Below are positions 44,199 through 56,100 of a stretch of DNA of 64,000 nucleotides, in pieces. Position numbers and translations under genes: made by a program. Position 1 is the first letter of the stretch. Each line of letters opens with the position of its first letter. A model generated the notes under the pieces. It did no database searches. It was not told the origin of the DNA and saw only the letters and a program-made list of their open reading frames with translations. Origin of the DNA: Brienomyrus brachyistius (Eukaryota; Chordata; Actinopteri; Osteoglossiformes; Mormyridae); assembly GCF_023856365.1 (NCBI RefSeq), contig NC_064541.1:25150214-25214213 (forward strand), read 5' to 3'.

Positions 44199-47100
44199 CT
44201 GTAAACATACAGAAGATCTTAGTAGTGTCCTCTCCTGCAGAGCCAAGGCCGGCGAATTTAGTCAGTGATAGCTAGAATTTTTATACCTCTTAATGATATG
44301 ATGGTTGAATTATTGCATTCTAGAACAGTAAGTATAGTACAGTCATATGAAAAAGTTTGGGAACCCCTCTTTTTGGATTTTTATCATTGGCTGAGCTTTC
44401 AAAGTAGTGACTTCCTTTTAATTTATGTCATGCCTTATAGAAACTGTTGTAACTGCACGCAGGGTGAGCGAGTGGGGAATGAGGAATCAGGGTGGGGTAC
44501 TCGGAAATCCAAAAGGCAGGGGTTTATTACAAGAACGGCACAAAGACACGGTATAGACGTCAATGACAGACCTGGTTACAGAGATTTAGACGCGGACTTA
44601 AATACACAGGACTGGACGGGTAAAACAGGAAACAGCTGGTAACAGGCGGGATGCACACAGGGTAAATGAGAGGGCGTGATCCACATGAGGGCGGTACGAG
44701 CAGGTCATGACAGAAACAGGAGTATTTCAGCAGTGACATTAAGTTTATTGGATTAACTGAAAATATGCAATATGCATCATATAAAAATTAGAAAGGTGCA
44801 TAAATTTGGGCACCCCAAGAGAGATATTACATCAATACTTAGTTGAGCCTCCTTTTGCAAATATACCAGCCTCTAGATGCCTCCTATAGCTTATCAGTCC
44901 AAAGCACTTTGTTCCAAAATGAATCTGGATTGTCTAAATGAGCTCTTGCATACAATAAGCAACTCTTTGTGGTGCGAGTACAGAAAGGGCTTCACCCTGC
45001 CATTTAGATGTTCTTTGTGCAAAGTAATGATGTACAGACACTGTACACCATCTGCAGCAAGATGTTCTTGCAGGTCTTTGGAGGTGATCTGTGGGTTGTC
45101 TCTAACCATTCTCAGTCCTCCGCATATGCTGCTTCTGTATTTTTCTTGGCCTGCCAGACCTGGGTTTCACAGCAACTGTGCCTCTGGCCTTCCACTTCCC
45201 GATTACATTCCTTACAATTGAAACTGACAGTTTAACCCTCTCAGATAGCTTTTTGTAGCCTACCCCTAAACAATCCTTGTTTTCAGATCTTCTGAGAGTT
45301 GCTTTGAGGATCCTACACTTTCACTCTTCAGAGGAGAGCCAAAGAGAAGCTGCTTGCCATTGGCCACCTTAAATTCCTTTTCTCATGATTAGATACACCT
45401 GTCTATGGAGTTCAAGGCTTAACGAGCTAATCCAACCAATATGGTGTTGCAAGTAATCAGTATTGAGCAGTTAAATGCATTCAAATCAGCAAAATTACAA
45501 GGGTACCCAATTTTTAGATTTAATTTTATACAATTAAATACTGCTTCACTAAAAATCTTTGTTTTATTCCGATAGGAAATGAAAGACATACCACTGTACT
45601 CTTTTATGGTGAAAGTAGAGTAACTTATGATGTAGGCTGAGAGGGCTTCCCAAGCTTTTTCATATGACTGTATATAAGGTGGTGTAGTATATAAGGCACT
45701 CCTAGTCACTCTGTCTCATTTGCCTGCCATAAAGCTCACTGCTGATTGGGCCTTCACAGTGCTCAGGCATTTCCTGAATAGTGCTCTGCTTAACATGTGC
45801 TGCTTTGGCAATGCAAAGTGCCCTTTTCCCAGAATCCCTTGTGTTTAAAGGATTTGTTTTGGCAGGATCCTAGCATCCAAGAACCAACATTCCGGAGCTT
45901 TAGATGTGGTGTTCCTTCAGAAATATGTGTGGGAGGAAATAAAAAGCACTTTATACTGAAAACTCTGCAATGAGGTGATTCCTTCATATGAGGGAGGTAA
46001 GGAGTGTGTGCTGATACAGTGCATTACTGCACCCACCACAGCAGGAGCCTCCTCAGGGTGAGAATCCGAGTGTAGCTCTGCAGCAGGTGATACCTCAGCA
46101 CCACACTACTTTGAATAGAATGGAACATTGTGAAGTTTATTCCGGTAGCTGGCGTGCCAATGCTGCATTCCTTCATATTTGCCTCTAATATCTGCATTTC
46201 GGTCTAATTTATAGGTCTCTCCTTCCTGCTACTTGTGATTGGCTGGCCTGTTGTATTTCATCCAATAGGTTAAGACAGCTTTCACTTAGAACTCGTTCTG
46301 GGAAGCTGAGGGCACACACCAGTAACTGGACGTGGGGAGCTGAGGGTACACACCGGTAACTGGACGTGGGGAGCTGAGGGGACACACCGGTAACTGGATG
46401 TGGGAAGCTGAGGGCACACACCGGTAACTGGACGTGGGGAGCTGAGGGGACACACCGGTAACTGGCTGTGCGGAGCTGAGGGGACACACCGGTAACTGGC
46501 TGTGCGGAGCTGAGGGCACACACCGGTAATTGGACGTGGGGAGCTGAGGGGACACACCGGTAACTGGACGTGGGGAGCAGAGGGCACACACCGGTAACTG
46601 GACGTGGGGAGCTGAGGGTACACACCGGTAACTGGCTGTGAGGAGCTGAGGGCACACACCGGTAACTGGATGTGGGGAGCTGAGGGGACACACCGGTAAC
46701 TGGACGTGGGGAGCTGAGGGTACACACCGGTAACTGGCTGTGAGGAGCTGAGGGCACACACCGGTAACTGGATGTGGGGAGCTGAGGGGACACACCGGTA
46801 ACTGGCTGTGGGGAGCTGAGGGCACACACCGGTAACTGGACGTGGGGAGCTGATGGCACACACCGGTTACTGGACGTGGGGAGCTGAGGGGACACACCGG
46901 TAACTGGACGTGGGAAGCTGAGGGCACACACCGGTAACTGGACGTGGGAAGCTGAGGGCACACACCGGTAACTGGCTGTGGGAACCTGAGGGCAAACACC
47001 GGTAACTGGACGTGGGAAGCTGAGGGCACACACCGGTAACTGGACGTGGGGAGCTGAGGGCACACACCGGTAACTGGACGTGGGGAGCTGAGGGCACACA

Positions 47101-50100
47101 CCGGTAACTGGACGTGGGGAGCTGAGGGCACACACTGGTAACTGGACGCGGGGAGCTGAGGGGACACACCGGTAACTGGACGTGGGAAGCTGAGGGCACA
47201 CACCGGTAACTGGACGTGGGAAGCTGAGGGCACACACCGGTAACTGGACGTGGGGAGCTGAGGGCACACACCGGTAACTGGCTGTGCGGAGCTGAGGGCA
47301 CACACCGGTAACTGGACGTGGGAAGCTGAGGGCACACACCGGTAACTGGCTGTGCGGAGCTGAGGGGACACACCGGTAACTGGCTGTGCGGAGCTGAGGG
47401 GACACACCGGTAACTGGACGTGGGAAGCTGAGGGCACACACCGGTAACTGGACGTGGGAAGCTGAGGGCACACACCGGTAACTGGACGTGGGAAGCTGAG
47501 GGCACACACCGGTAACTGGACGTGGGAAGCTGAGGGCACACACCGGTAACTGGCTGTGCGGAGCTGAGGGGACACACCGGTAACTGGCTGTGCGGAGCTG
47601 AGGGGACACACCGGTAACTGGACGTGGGAAGCTGAGGGCACACACCGGTAACTGGCTGTGCGGAGCTGAGGGGACACACCGGTAACTGGCTGTGCGGAGC
47701 TGAGGGGACACACCGGTAACTGGCTGTGCGGAGCTGAGGGGACACACCGGTAACTGGACGTGGGAAGCTGAGGGCACACACCGGTAACTGGCTGTGCGGA
47801 GCTGAGGGGACACACCGGTAACTGGACGCGGGGAGCTGAGGGGACACACCGGTAACTGGATGTGGGGAGCTGAGGGGACACACCAGTAACTGGATGCGGG
47901 GAGCTGAGGGGACACACCGGTAACTGGACGTGGGAAGCTGAGGGCACACACCGGTAACTGGATGTGGGGAGCTGAGGGGACACACCAGTAACTGGATGCG
48001 GGGAGCTGAGGGGACACACCGGTAACTGGACGTGGGAAGCTGAGGGCACACACCGGTAACTGGATGTGGGGAGCTGAGGGGACACACCGGTAACTGGATG
48101 TGGGGAGGTGAAGGGACACACCGGTAACTGGACGTGGGGAGCTGAGGGGACACACCGGTAACTGGATGTGGGGAGGTGAAGGGACACACCGGTAACTGGA
48201 CGTGGGGAGCTGAGGGGACACACCGGTAACTGGATGTGGGGAGCTGAGGGGACACACCAGTAACTGGATGCGGGGAGCTGAGGGGACACACCGGTAACTG
48301 GACGTGGGGAGCTGAGGGGACACACCGGTAACTGGCTGTGCGGAGCTGAGGGGACACACCGGTAACTGGATGCGGGGAGCTGAGGGGACACACCGGTAAC
48401 TGGCTGTGGGGAGCTGAGGGCACACACCGGTAACTGGACGCGGGGAGCTGAGGGGACACACCGGTAACTGGATGTGGGGAGGTGAAGGGACACACCGGTA
48501 ACTGGACGTGGGGAGCTGAGGGGACACACCAGTAACTGGATGTGGGGAGCTGAGGGGACACACCAGTAACTGGATGTGGGGAGGTGAAGGGACACACCGG
48601 TAACTGGCTGTGCGGAGCTGAGGGGACACACCAGTAACTGGATGCGGGGAGCTGAGGGCACACACCGGTAACTGGATGTGCGGAGCTGAGGGGACACACC
48701 AGTAACTGGATGCGGGGAGCTGAGGGCACACACCGGTAACTGGATGCGGGGAGCTGAGGGCACACACCGGTAACTGGATGTGCGGAGCTGAGGGGACACA
48801 CCAGTAACTGGATGCGGGGAGCTGAGGGGACACACCGGTAACTGGATGTGGGGAGCTGAGGGGACACACCGGTAACTGGACGCGGGGAGCTGAGGGGACA
48901 CACCGGTAACTGGACGCGGGGAGCTGAGGGGACACACCGGTAACTGGCTGTGGGGAGCTGAGGGGACACACCGGTAACTGGACGTGGGGAGCTGAGGGGA
49001 CACACCGGTAACTGGACGTGGGGAGCTGAGGGGACACACCGGTAACTGGACGTGGGGAGCTGAGGGGACACACCGGTAACTGGACGTGGGGAGCTGAGGG
49101 GACACACCGGTAACTGGATGTGGGGAGCTGAGGGCACACACCGGTAACTGGACGTGGGGAGCTGAGGGGACACACCGGTAACTGGCTGTGCGGAGCTGAG
49201 GGCACACACCGGTAACTGGCTGTGGGGAGCTGATGGCACACACCGGTAACTGGACGTGGGGAGCTGAGGGCACACACCGGTAACTGGACGCGGGGAGCTG
49301 AGGGCACACACCGGTAACTCGATAGGGGAAGCTGAGGGAGATTTGATCTATATGGACACCAAGAGTGATTGTGGTGAAGTGAACAGCTCTCTGACCATGA
49401 TTCTGCATAGAGTCCATCTTACCTTCCACAGCAACACAGCCAGTAGCAAGAAGATAAGGATTCCCACTAAGAGACTGATGGCGATAATCCAGCCCACCAC
49501 ATATCCCCGGGGCTCCTGGTTGTGCAGTGCTTCAAAAACCACCTGGAACATGGAAAGCTGAGTTTCAGACACCACTAAGAACTTTTAACCTTAAGTTAGT
49601 TTTAACTTTTGCGAAGGAAGATCGGGGTGTCTGACACTTGGGAGACAAACACCACCTAACAACAGAGAAAGTAGGATTTCGAAGGCAGAACTCAAGATGC
49701 GGGGCTGTGAAAAGCCAACAAGGTTACACAGGCTGCCTAATTCAACAGACATACATTTCCAAAGCAAGTTCTTCAGCATAGCCTGTTTGTGGAGGATAAA
49801 ACATGGCCCAAGGTCCCACTGAACCTCGACATGGAAGAATGTTACCTCTATAAACTGTAACACGCTACATAAAACACACCAGCACTTTTAGTTCCATATA
49901 CAAACGTGCTGTGAAAGGCAGCCGAAGGTGAATCGAAGGGAACCCAGAAGCTGAGGTTTCCCACACATCCACTCCCCTGTGGAACCCAGAGGGCCATGCG
50001 AGTGACCACAGCCGGAATACAGCCGGAATACAGCCGGAATACAGCCAGGCGGCAGCAATGCTGCAGTGAGAGAAGCAGCTGCACCCAAAAACATAGCTGT

Positions 50101-53100
50101 CACTTAACTGGACCGGCAGATCATGGAAGAGTCACAGGAGAAAGCTGGTAGAAAACACCAGTGGTGGAATCTATGTTGCATATGTGAGACTTGTAGCTTA
50201 ATTTTCTGTACTGTACAAAGTTACTTGTGGGAGGAAGGTCTAGAGTCATATCACAGACATTGGCATAACCCTGGAACTGCTCCAGGGTGCCAGATAAACA
50301 GCCGAACCTGTGCACTGAAACCAAAAAAGAATCCCTGTGTACCTACAGTCATACATGGGTACACGTTAATGAGTGTATATTCATCATTTGACACTTAAAC
50401 GAATTGTGAAGTACTATTTGAAAAAACAAAAAAAATACGATTAAAGATTCTACTTTTACGATTTTAAATCCAATAGTGCAGTTGTAACAGTTATCCAAAA
50501 ACACACAGCGATAGCACTTGAGGACTCAGCAATTTGTTGATAAGCCGAATAAAGTAAAGTAATATAGGTTAAAGGTCACGGTCAACACAGGGATGTGATG
50601 GGGTCAAAGGTCGCTTCAGTGACGGAGGATATGGAAGGTCAGCTAATTTAATCAGCAGGGAACTAAATTCATTGGAGGAGCGCTTAGAGGGATTAACTTT
50701 AGTCTTGCTCAGCATTGTCACAGAATCTGTTTTCAATCAGTTTTTTTAATGGTTTATTTCAAGCTACTGGGGGTCATCTGCACTGGAGGAAAGTCAACTC
50801 ACAGATACATCCTCTGGCTGGCCATCCAGCACTTCCACCGCCCTGCTGTCCACGCGGACGCCAGCCCTGGACACCAGCTGGATCACCGAGGAGCTGTCCT
50901 GCAGGAGAAACACCACGCTGATTCCCGCGCTGCAAAGCCGCCCAAATACACACACTCGAATACCCATTCGAATTTGTACAGACTGCTGTAGTGCTGTTAA
51001 AATAGTTAACACTGAATTTGCAGATAAAAACATTCTACTGCAAAGTTAATGGAAAAAAAGAAAGACTGTGCACAGGATAAATCACCCTCTTCAGGATCTC
51101 TGTGTTAAGCAGGATTCGCAGGTCCACATTCACAGACTCCTCTTTGGCCAGTGAGCCAACAGCACAGGTTATCATGAGGCAGGCACGGCCTGGGCGGTCA
51201 CAATCCTGCAATATGACCGGAGAGTGAACTGTAAACATGGGGGTCTGTGGCAGCCACGGCCATGAACAGGATCACAATGAGTCACATGGTTACAAATGCG
51301 AAAACGGACAAACACAATAAGTCATTGTTACTGTCATAATTCTAATCACAGTCAAGGTGACCTACTCACATAGTCATAGTCACTGTCTCAGTGACCAAGC
51401 CAGTAGCTACTGACCCTTACATGTACTGACATTGCTACTGGCAGACCTTAAGTTACAGAATATCTAATCTAGTGTTTTTGCTCCAATTAGCAGCTAGCTC
51501 TACAGCTGAGTTTTATTGCTGCTGATGCCCGTTAGTGGTCTTTAGGTATGTCGCCCATAACGACACTGCCCTGTTCTGACTTTGTGGAGGCAGTTATAAA
51601 ACCTGAATGGTGTGCAGATGTTACCAGCTAATCAGCCAAGCAGCTCACCAGCACACGCCGACCAGACTTGATGAAGAAGGCAAAGATTGTATGGAAGATG
51701 CTATCTCGCTCCTGGGGTATGCTGCAAGGCATAGGGTTATGGTGGGGGGTGCAGTTGCCTTGGTGCCCTGCAACCTGTAAGAGAATGCAGCACAGTGAGG
51801 GAAAGCCGAGCGATGGGGGCATAGATATCACATATTAGCCTGGAGGCTGTGGACTTCTCAGAGTTCTGTAGACTCTCCACAAAGGTTAAAAAGGCGTTAG
51901 TTAGGGTTGGGGTTAGGGTTAGGGTTAGGGAAAATACTTGATAGACGTACTTACATACTAAGATTTACTTATGAATGCTAAAATCAATGGTTTAGATTCT
52001 CCTCTTACATTACATATTATTTAGTAGACACTTTCACCCACAGCAACAAACTGAAAAAGCAGTGTGAAAAACAGGGTTAGTATGAACGCTTGGTGAGAAA
52101 CAGCGTTAGTATGAAAGCAGGGTGAGAAACAGCGTTAGTATGAAAGCAGGGTGAGAAACAGCATTAGTATGAAAGCAGGGTGAGAAACAGCGTTAGTATG
52201 AAAGCAGGGTGAGAAACAGCGTTAGTATGAAAGCAGGGTGAGAAACAGCGTTAGTATGAAAGCAGGGTGAGAAACATCGTTAGTATGAAAGCAGGGTGAG
52301 AAACAGCGTTAGTATGAAAGCAGGGTGAGAAACAGCGTTAGTATGAAAGCAGGGTGAGAAACAGCGTTAGTATGAAAGCAGGGTGAGAAACAGCGTTAGT
52401 ATGAAAGCAAGGTGAGAAACAGCGTTAGTATGAAAGCAGGGTGAGAAACAGCGTTAGTATGAAAGCAGGGTGAGAAACATCGTTAGTATGAAAGCAGGGT
52501 GAGAAACAGCGTTAGTATGAAAGCAGGGTGAGAAACAGCGTTAGTATGAAAGCAGGGTGAGAAACATCGTTAGTATGAAAGCAGGGTGAGAAACAGCGTT
52601 AGTATGAAAGCAAGGTGAGAAACAGCGTTAGTATGAAAGCAGGGTGAGAAACAGCGTTAGTATGAAAGCAGGGTGAGAAACAGCGTTAGTATGAAAGCAG
52701 GGTGAGAAACAGCATTAGTATGAAAGCAAGGTGAGAAACAGTGTTAGTATGAAATCAGGGTCAATTGCTCCAGTCCCGGGGCCAATTGGGGGTTAACGGT
52801 CCAATAGTGAAACCTTTTACGCATCACTGGATTTGAACTGGTAGGCCTCCAATCAAGGGCACAGCATTCAAACCCACTACGCCACTCAGAGCACATTTAG
52901 TGCACAACCATAACTAAACTACAGATGAACGTGTTTTCTCTAAATGGTACATTTGCCATGGTGTAGTTATGTATCATGTTTTTCTATCACATGTCCCAGC
53001 TCTCCAAATGTAATAATGCAAGTAAATGTGGTGTCATCACCAGAAAACTAAAGTGACAAACTAAAAAAGCAGACACTGCTCATCTGGTGGTCACACGGTA

Positions 53101-56100
53101 CCACTACACTGCCCAGTCCGTGGCAGAGTAACAGGATTCCAGGCACTGGGTTGGTCCACTGGTTTGGAAAAAAAACCCGTGCAGGGGTTTCTAAAGAACA
53201 CTTCCCCTTGGCGTCTTCACTGCTTTACTTAAGTACGGAAAACAAGTGGAAAAGTGGGTTGTAAGTAAATCTGTTGCCATGGCTTCAGGTGGATTTACTA
53301 AAACAGTGTGGCTTGTTACCCACTGAGAATTACAAGCTCAGCCAGAAGCCAACACAGAGAATGAATGAAATGAACACTCACATCAGGTATTCATGTAGTG
53401 CCTTCATACAAATGGCTTTAACACCGAAGATCTCATGGACACACCAGCCATTAGTGACAGGACTAATACTGAGGAGTGTATCATTGAAATGTGCAATCCT
53501 AAAAATATAATATGTAAATATGTGATTTTGTTCTAATAGTCATTTAGACTCCAAATCTTTGGAACAGCGTTGAGTTTAAATAGTTTTTTTTCCCCACATA
53601 GATTCACATACTTGATTAAAAAGGTTTGAGTCTGCATGAATGTAAGGACCACACACAGCCACACACAGCCACACACAGCAACATTTTGGGCACAGAAGTC
53701 AACTCACCTGGCTGTCAAGAACATGGAACATATCAGCTCCATTGCCTGCCAGGCGGTTGGGGATGCGGATGTCCACCAGAGCCCCAGGAAGGCGACTGGG
53801 TCCATTGTTTATCACCTAGGAAGTCAGAGAGGGAGCAGGGAGGGGGGAAGAGATACCAAGCATGTTAAGCTCAGCTCCCACCCAATTCAAACATGGAGCA
53901 AAATGCTAAGGGCCAACCCCCCAGGCACAAAGCATAAAACCCTGCCATTTGTCAGCCAAATCGTATTAACAGTTAGGCCACAAAACTCACTTGCTAACAT
54001 ACTGTGCAAAGAGGCAAATACATCCAGCGAACCAGCACTGTGTAACTACTGTATGGCACCTAGCTAACGAAGCGAACCGGAGGTTTGTGCGATTACACTT
54101 AGTCGAGGTATCTGTAATGACAGCAGCGAGCTAAGCAGAGTGGGCAGGGAGTTTCTGGAACACCTACTTATATAAGTGTACTGTAATTATTTAGCTGTTT
54201 GCCTTTAGAACACAAACTACAGACGGGAGTCTCTGATTGATTCAAATGCACTTTTCCCTGCTTGATAAGGACATCTGGTATGTGATTTTGTAAATGAAAA
54301 CCCAGCTTGTTGAATTGCCCATTGCCTGAGGAGGCTCTGGGCACAGTGCTACGATTCTTCCCTTTTCAATAATTATCTGAACATACACACTTAATACATC
54401 AGTAACCACGAAAGCAAGCACAGCCAGCAAAAGTGGAAACGTCAATGAAGGTGGGAAAGGCGGCGTGGATCTTATCTGCTCAAGATCACATGGTCTGTTT
54501 CACACAGGAATCGCATTGTGCCAGACGTATCGCTCCATCACACATTTGGCTCAAGAAAAAATACTTCAGTAATATGGCAGCTGGAAACTATTTTCCCTTA
54601 TTGAAAAAAAAACTAGAAACAAAAACATAGAATACTAGCAGTGTGAGGAACAGAAATAGGGAAATATTTCAGCTGGGCAAATTTGTGAATTCTGTGAATC
54701 CTGAATAAAAACGAGTTGGGATATGATGTCACCAAAAAAAGAAGCAAGTAGAAGAACTGAGGTCAGAGACAGGAGGGGCAGCAGTTACTGAAGGAAATGC
54801 AACACACCTGAAAGGTGAGGTTGAAAGGCTGAAAGTCACATTCCATGTCATCCAGCTGTACGAAGTTAGTGCCATCGACTGAGTTCCCATATACGAATGA
54901 AGCTGGTGTCACCATCCTGCAAGCGGAAAAACACAGTTTATATATTAGTCGTGAGGGATCTGAGCTCAGACTATAGAGGTGGTATTCAGGACCAGGCCAT
55001 AAACCTGACTGGCCAACATCAGCAGGCCTCCAGGACATTTCAGTGCTAATGTCATCTAGTACATACGATAATGAGCCCATTCAGCAGCGTAACGTCCCAA
55101 TTCATCCAGCTAGGATTACATCACTCATGCTGGGACAGCAGGCTACTTTGAGAAAATGAGGAAATCTCATTCCCAATATTGGCATTTTTGTTTATATTTT
55201 GTGTATTTGGTTTCTCTGTTCTCTGCCTGGATAAAAAAAAAAATCTGTAGACCTCTGCGACAATTCTGATAGATTAACTCAATTCAACGTTTTAAAATGT
55301 AACCTTTACTTTGAAATCTCTTACAAGCCTGATGATTTGGAAGAACCAGCTTCAGAAAAAGCTGTGTGGTAGAATGAAGACGACATGAAACTCACTCAGC
55401 ACGATTCCCGACTGCCGATGACCTTTTACAGGAGAGAGACACCTGACTGAACTGCCTGAGCAGTACCTGCACTACATAATCACAGAATTTACTGGCCCCT
55501 GTCACTCTGCAGAATTAGCATATTCTGCTGATCCAGTAAGAGCTATTGTCTGAGATGCTTCCAGAGACCACCACTCTTCATGATGGCCCTCCTCCATTAT
55601 GTCCTTGACCTTGACCACTGGGAACATGTCACCAGTCCACAATCTATTCCCAAGGGAAACAGAAAATGCCTGCAGGTACTTTCCCTTCGAAGCCCAAGGT
55701 TCAATTTCCATATAGTTCAAACCTTACTGCACACATTTCATATGAAACCGTGACTGCGGTCCCCTGATTGTGATTTGTGTTCTTTTGCAAATGTCCCCTC
55801 AGGGTTGCTAGTATGGATAATGAGAAAAGGCTGCTTTTTTCCTGGGTTCTTATCTGTTCCACAGACTTTTACATGTAGGCCTTCCAGGCACCATCTGGAG
55901 GCTCTGATCAGAAAAGCCATTGAAGAGTCCTGACATGGACTCCTTGAGTTTTAAAGGGGCAGCCTGAGACCTGAAAACTTCACACTGCACATTGTACATA
56001 AAGAGTCATTCATCCATCCATCTTACAACTACTTATCCAGTACGGGGTCATGGGGGGAGGGGTGGGGCACACACAGCATGGGAACACCCTAAGTGAAATG

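Noticed and set aside
46302..49335. CRISPR-like regular repeat
   Set aside because: Units are contiguous with no unique spacers, and this is vertebrate intronic DNA.
46209..49429. Three minus-strand open frames of 814-1047 codons
   Set aside because: They are frame-rotated readings of one 34-bp tandem repeat inside an itga9 intron. There are no domains, and all three frames are equally open.
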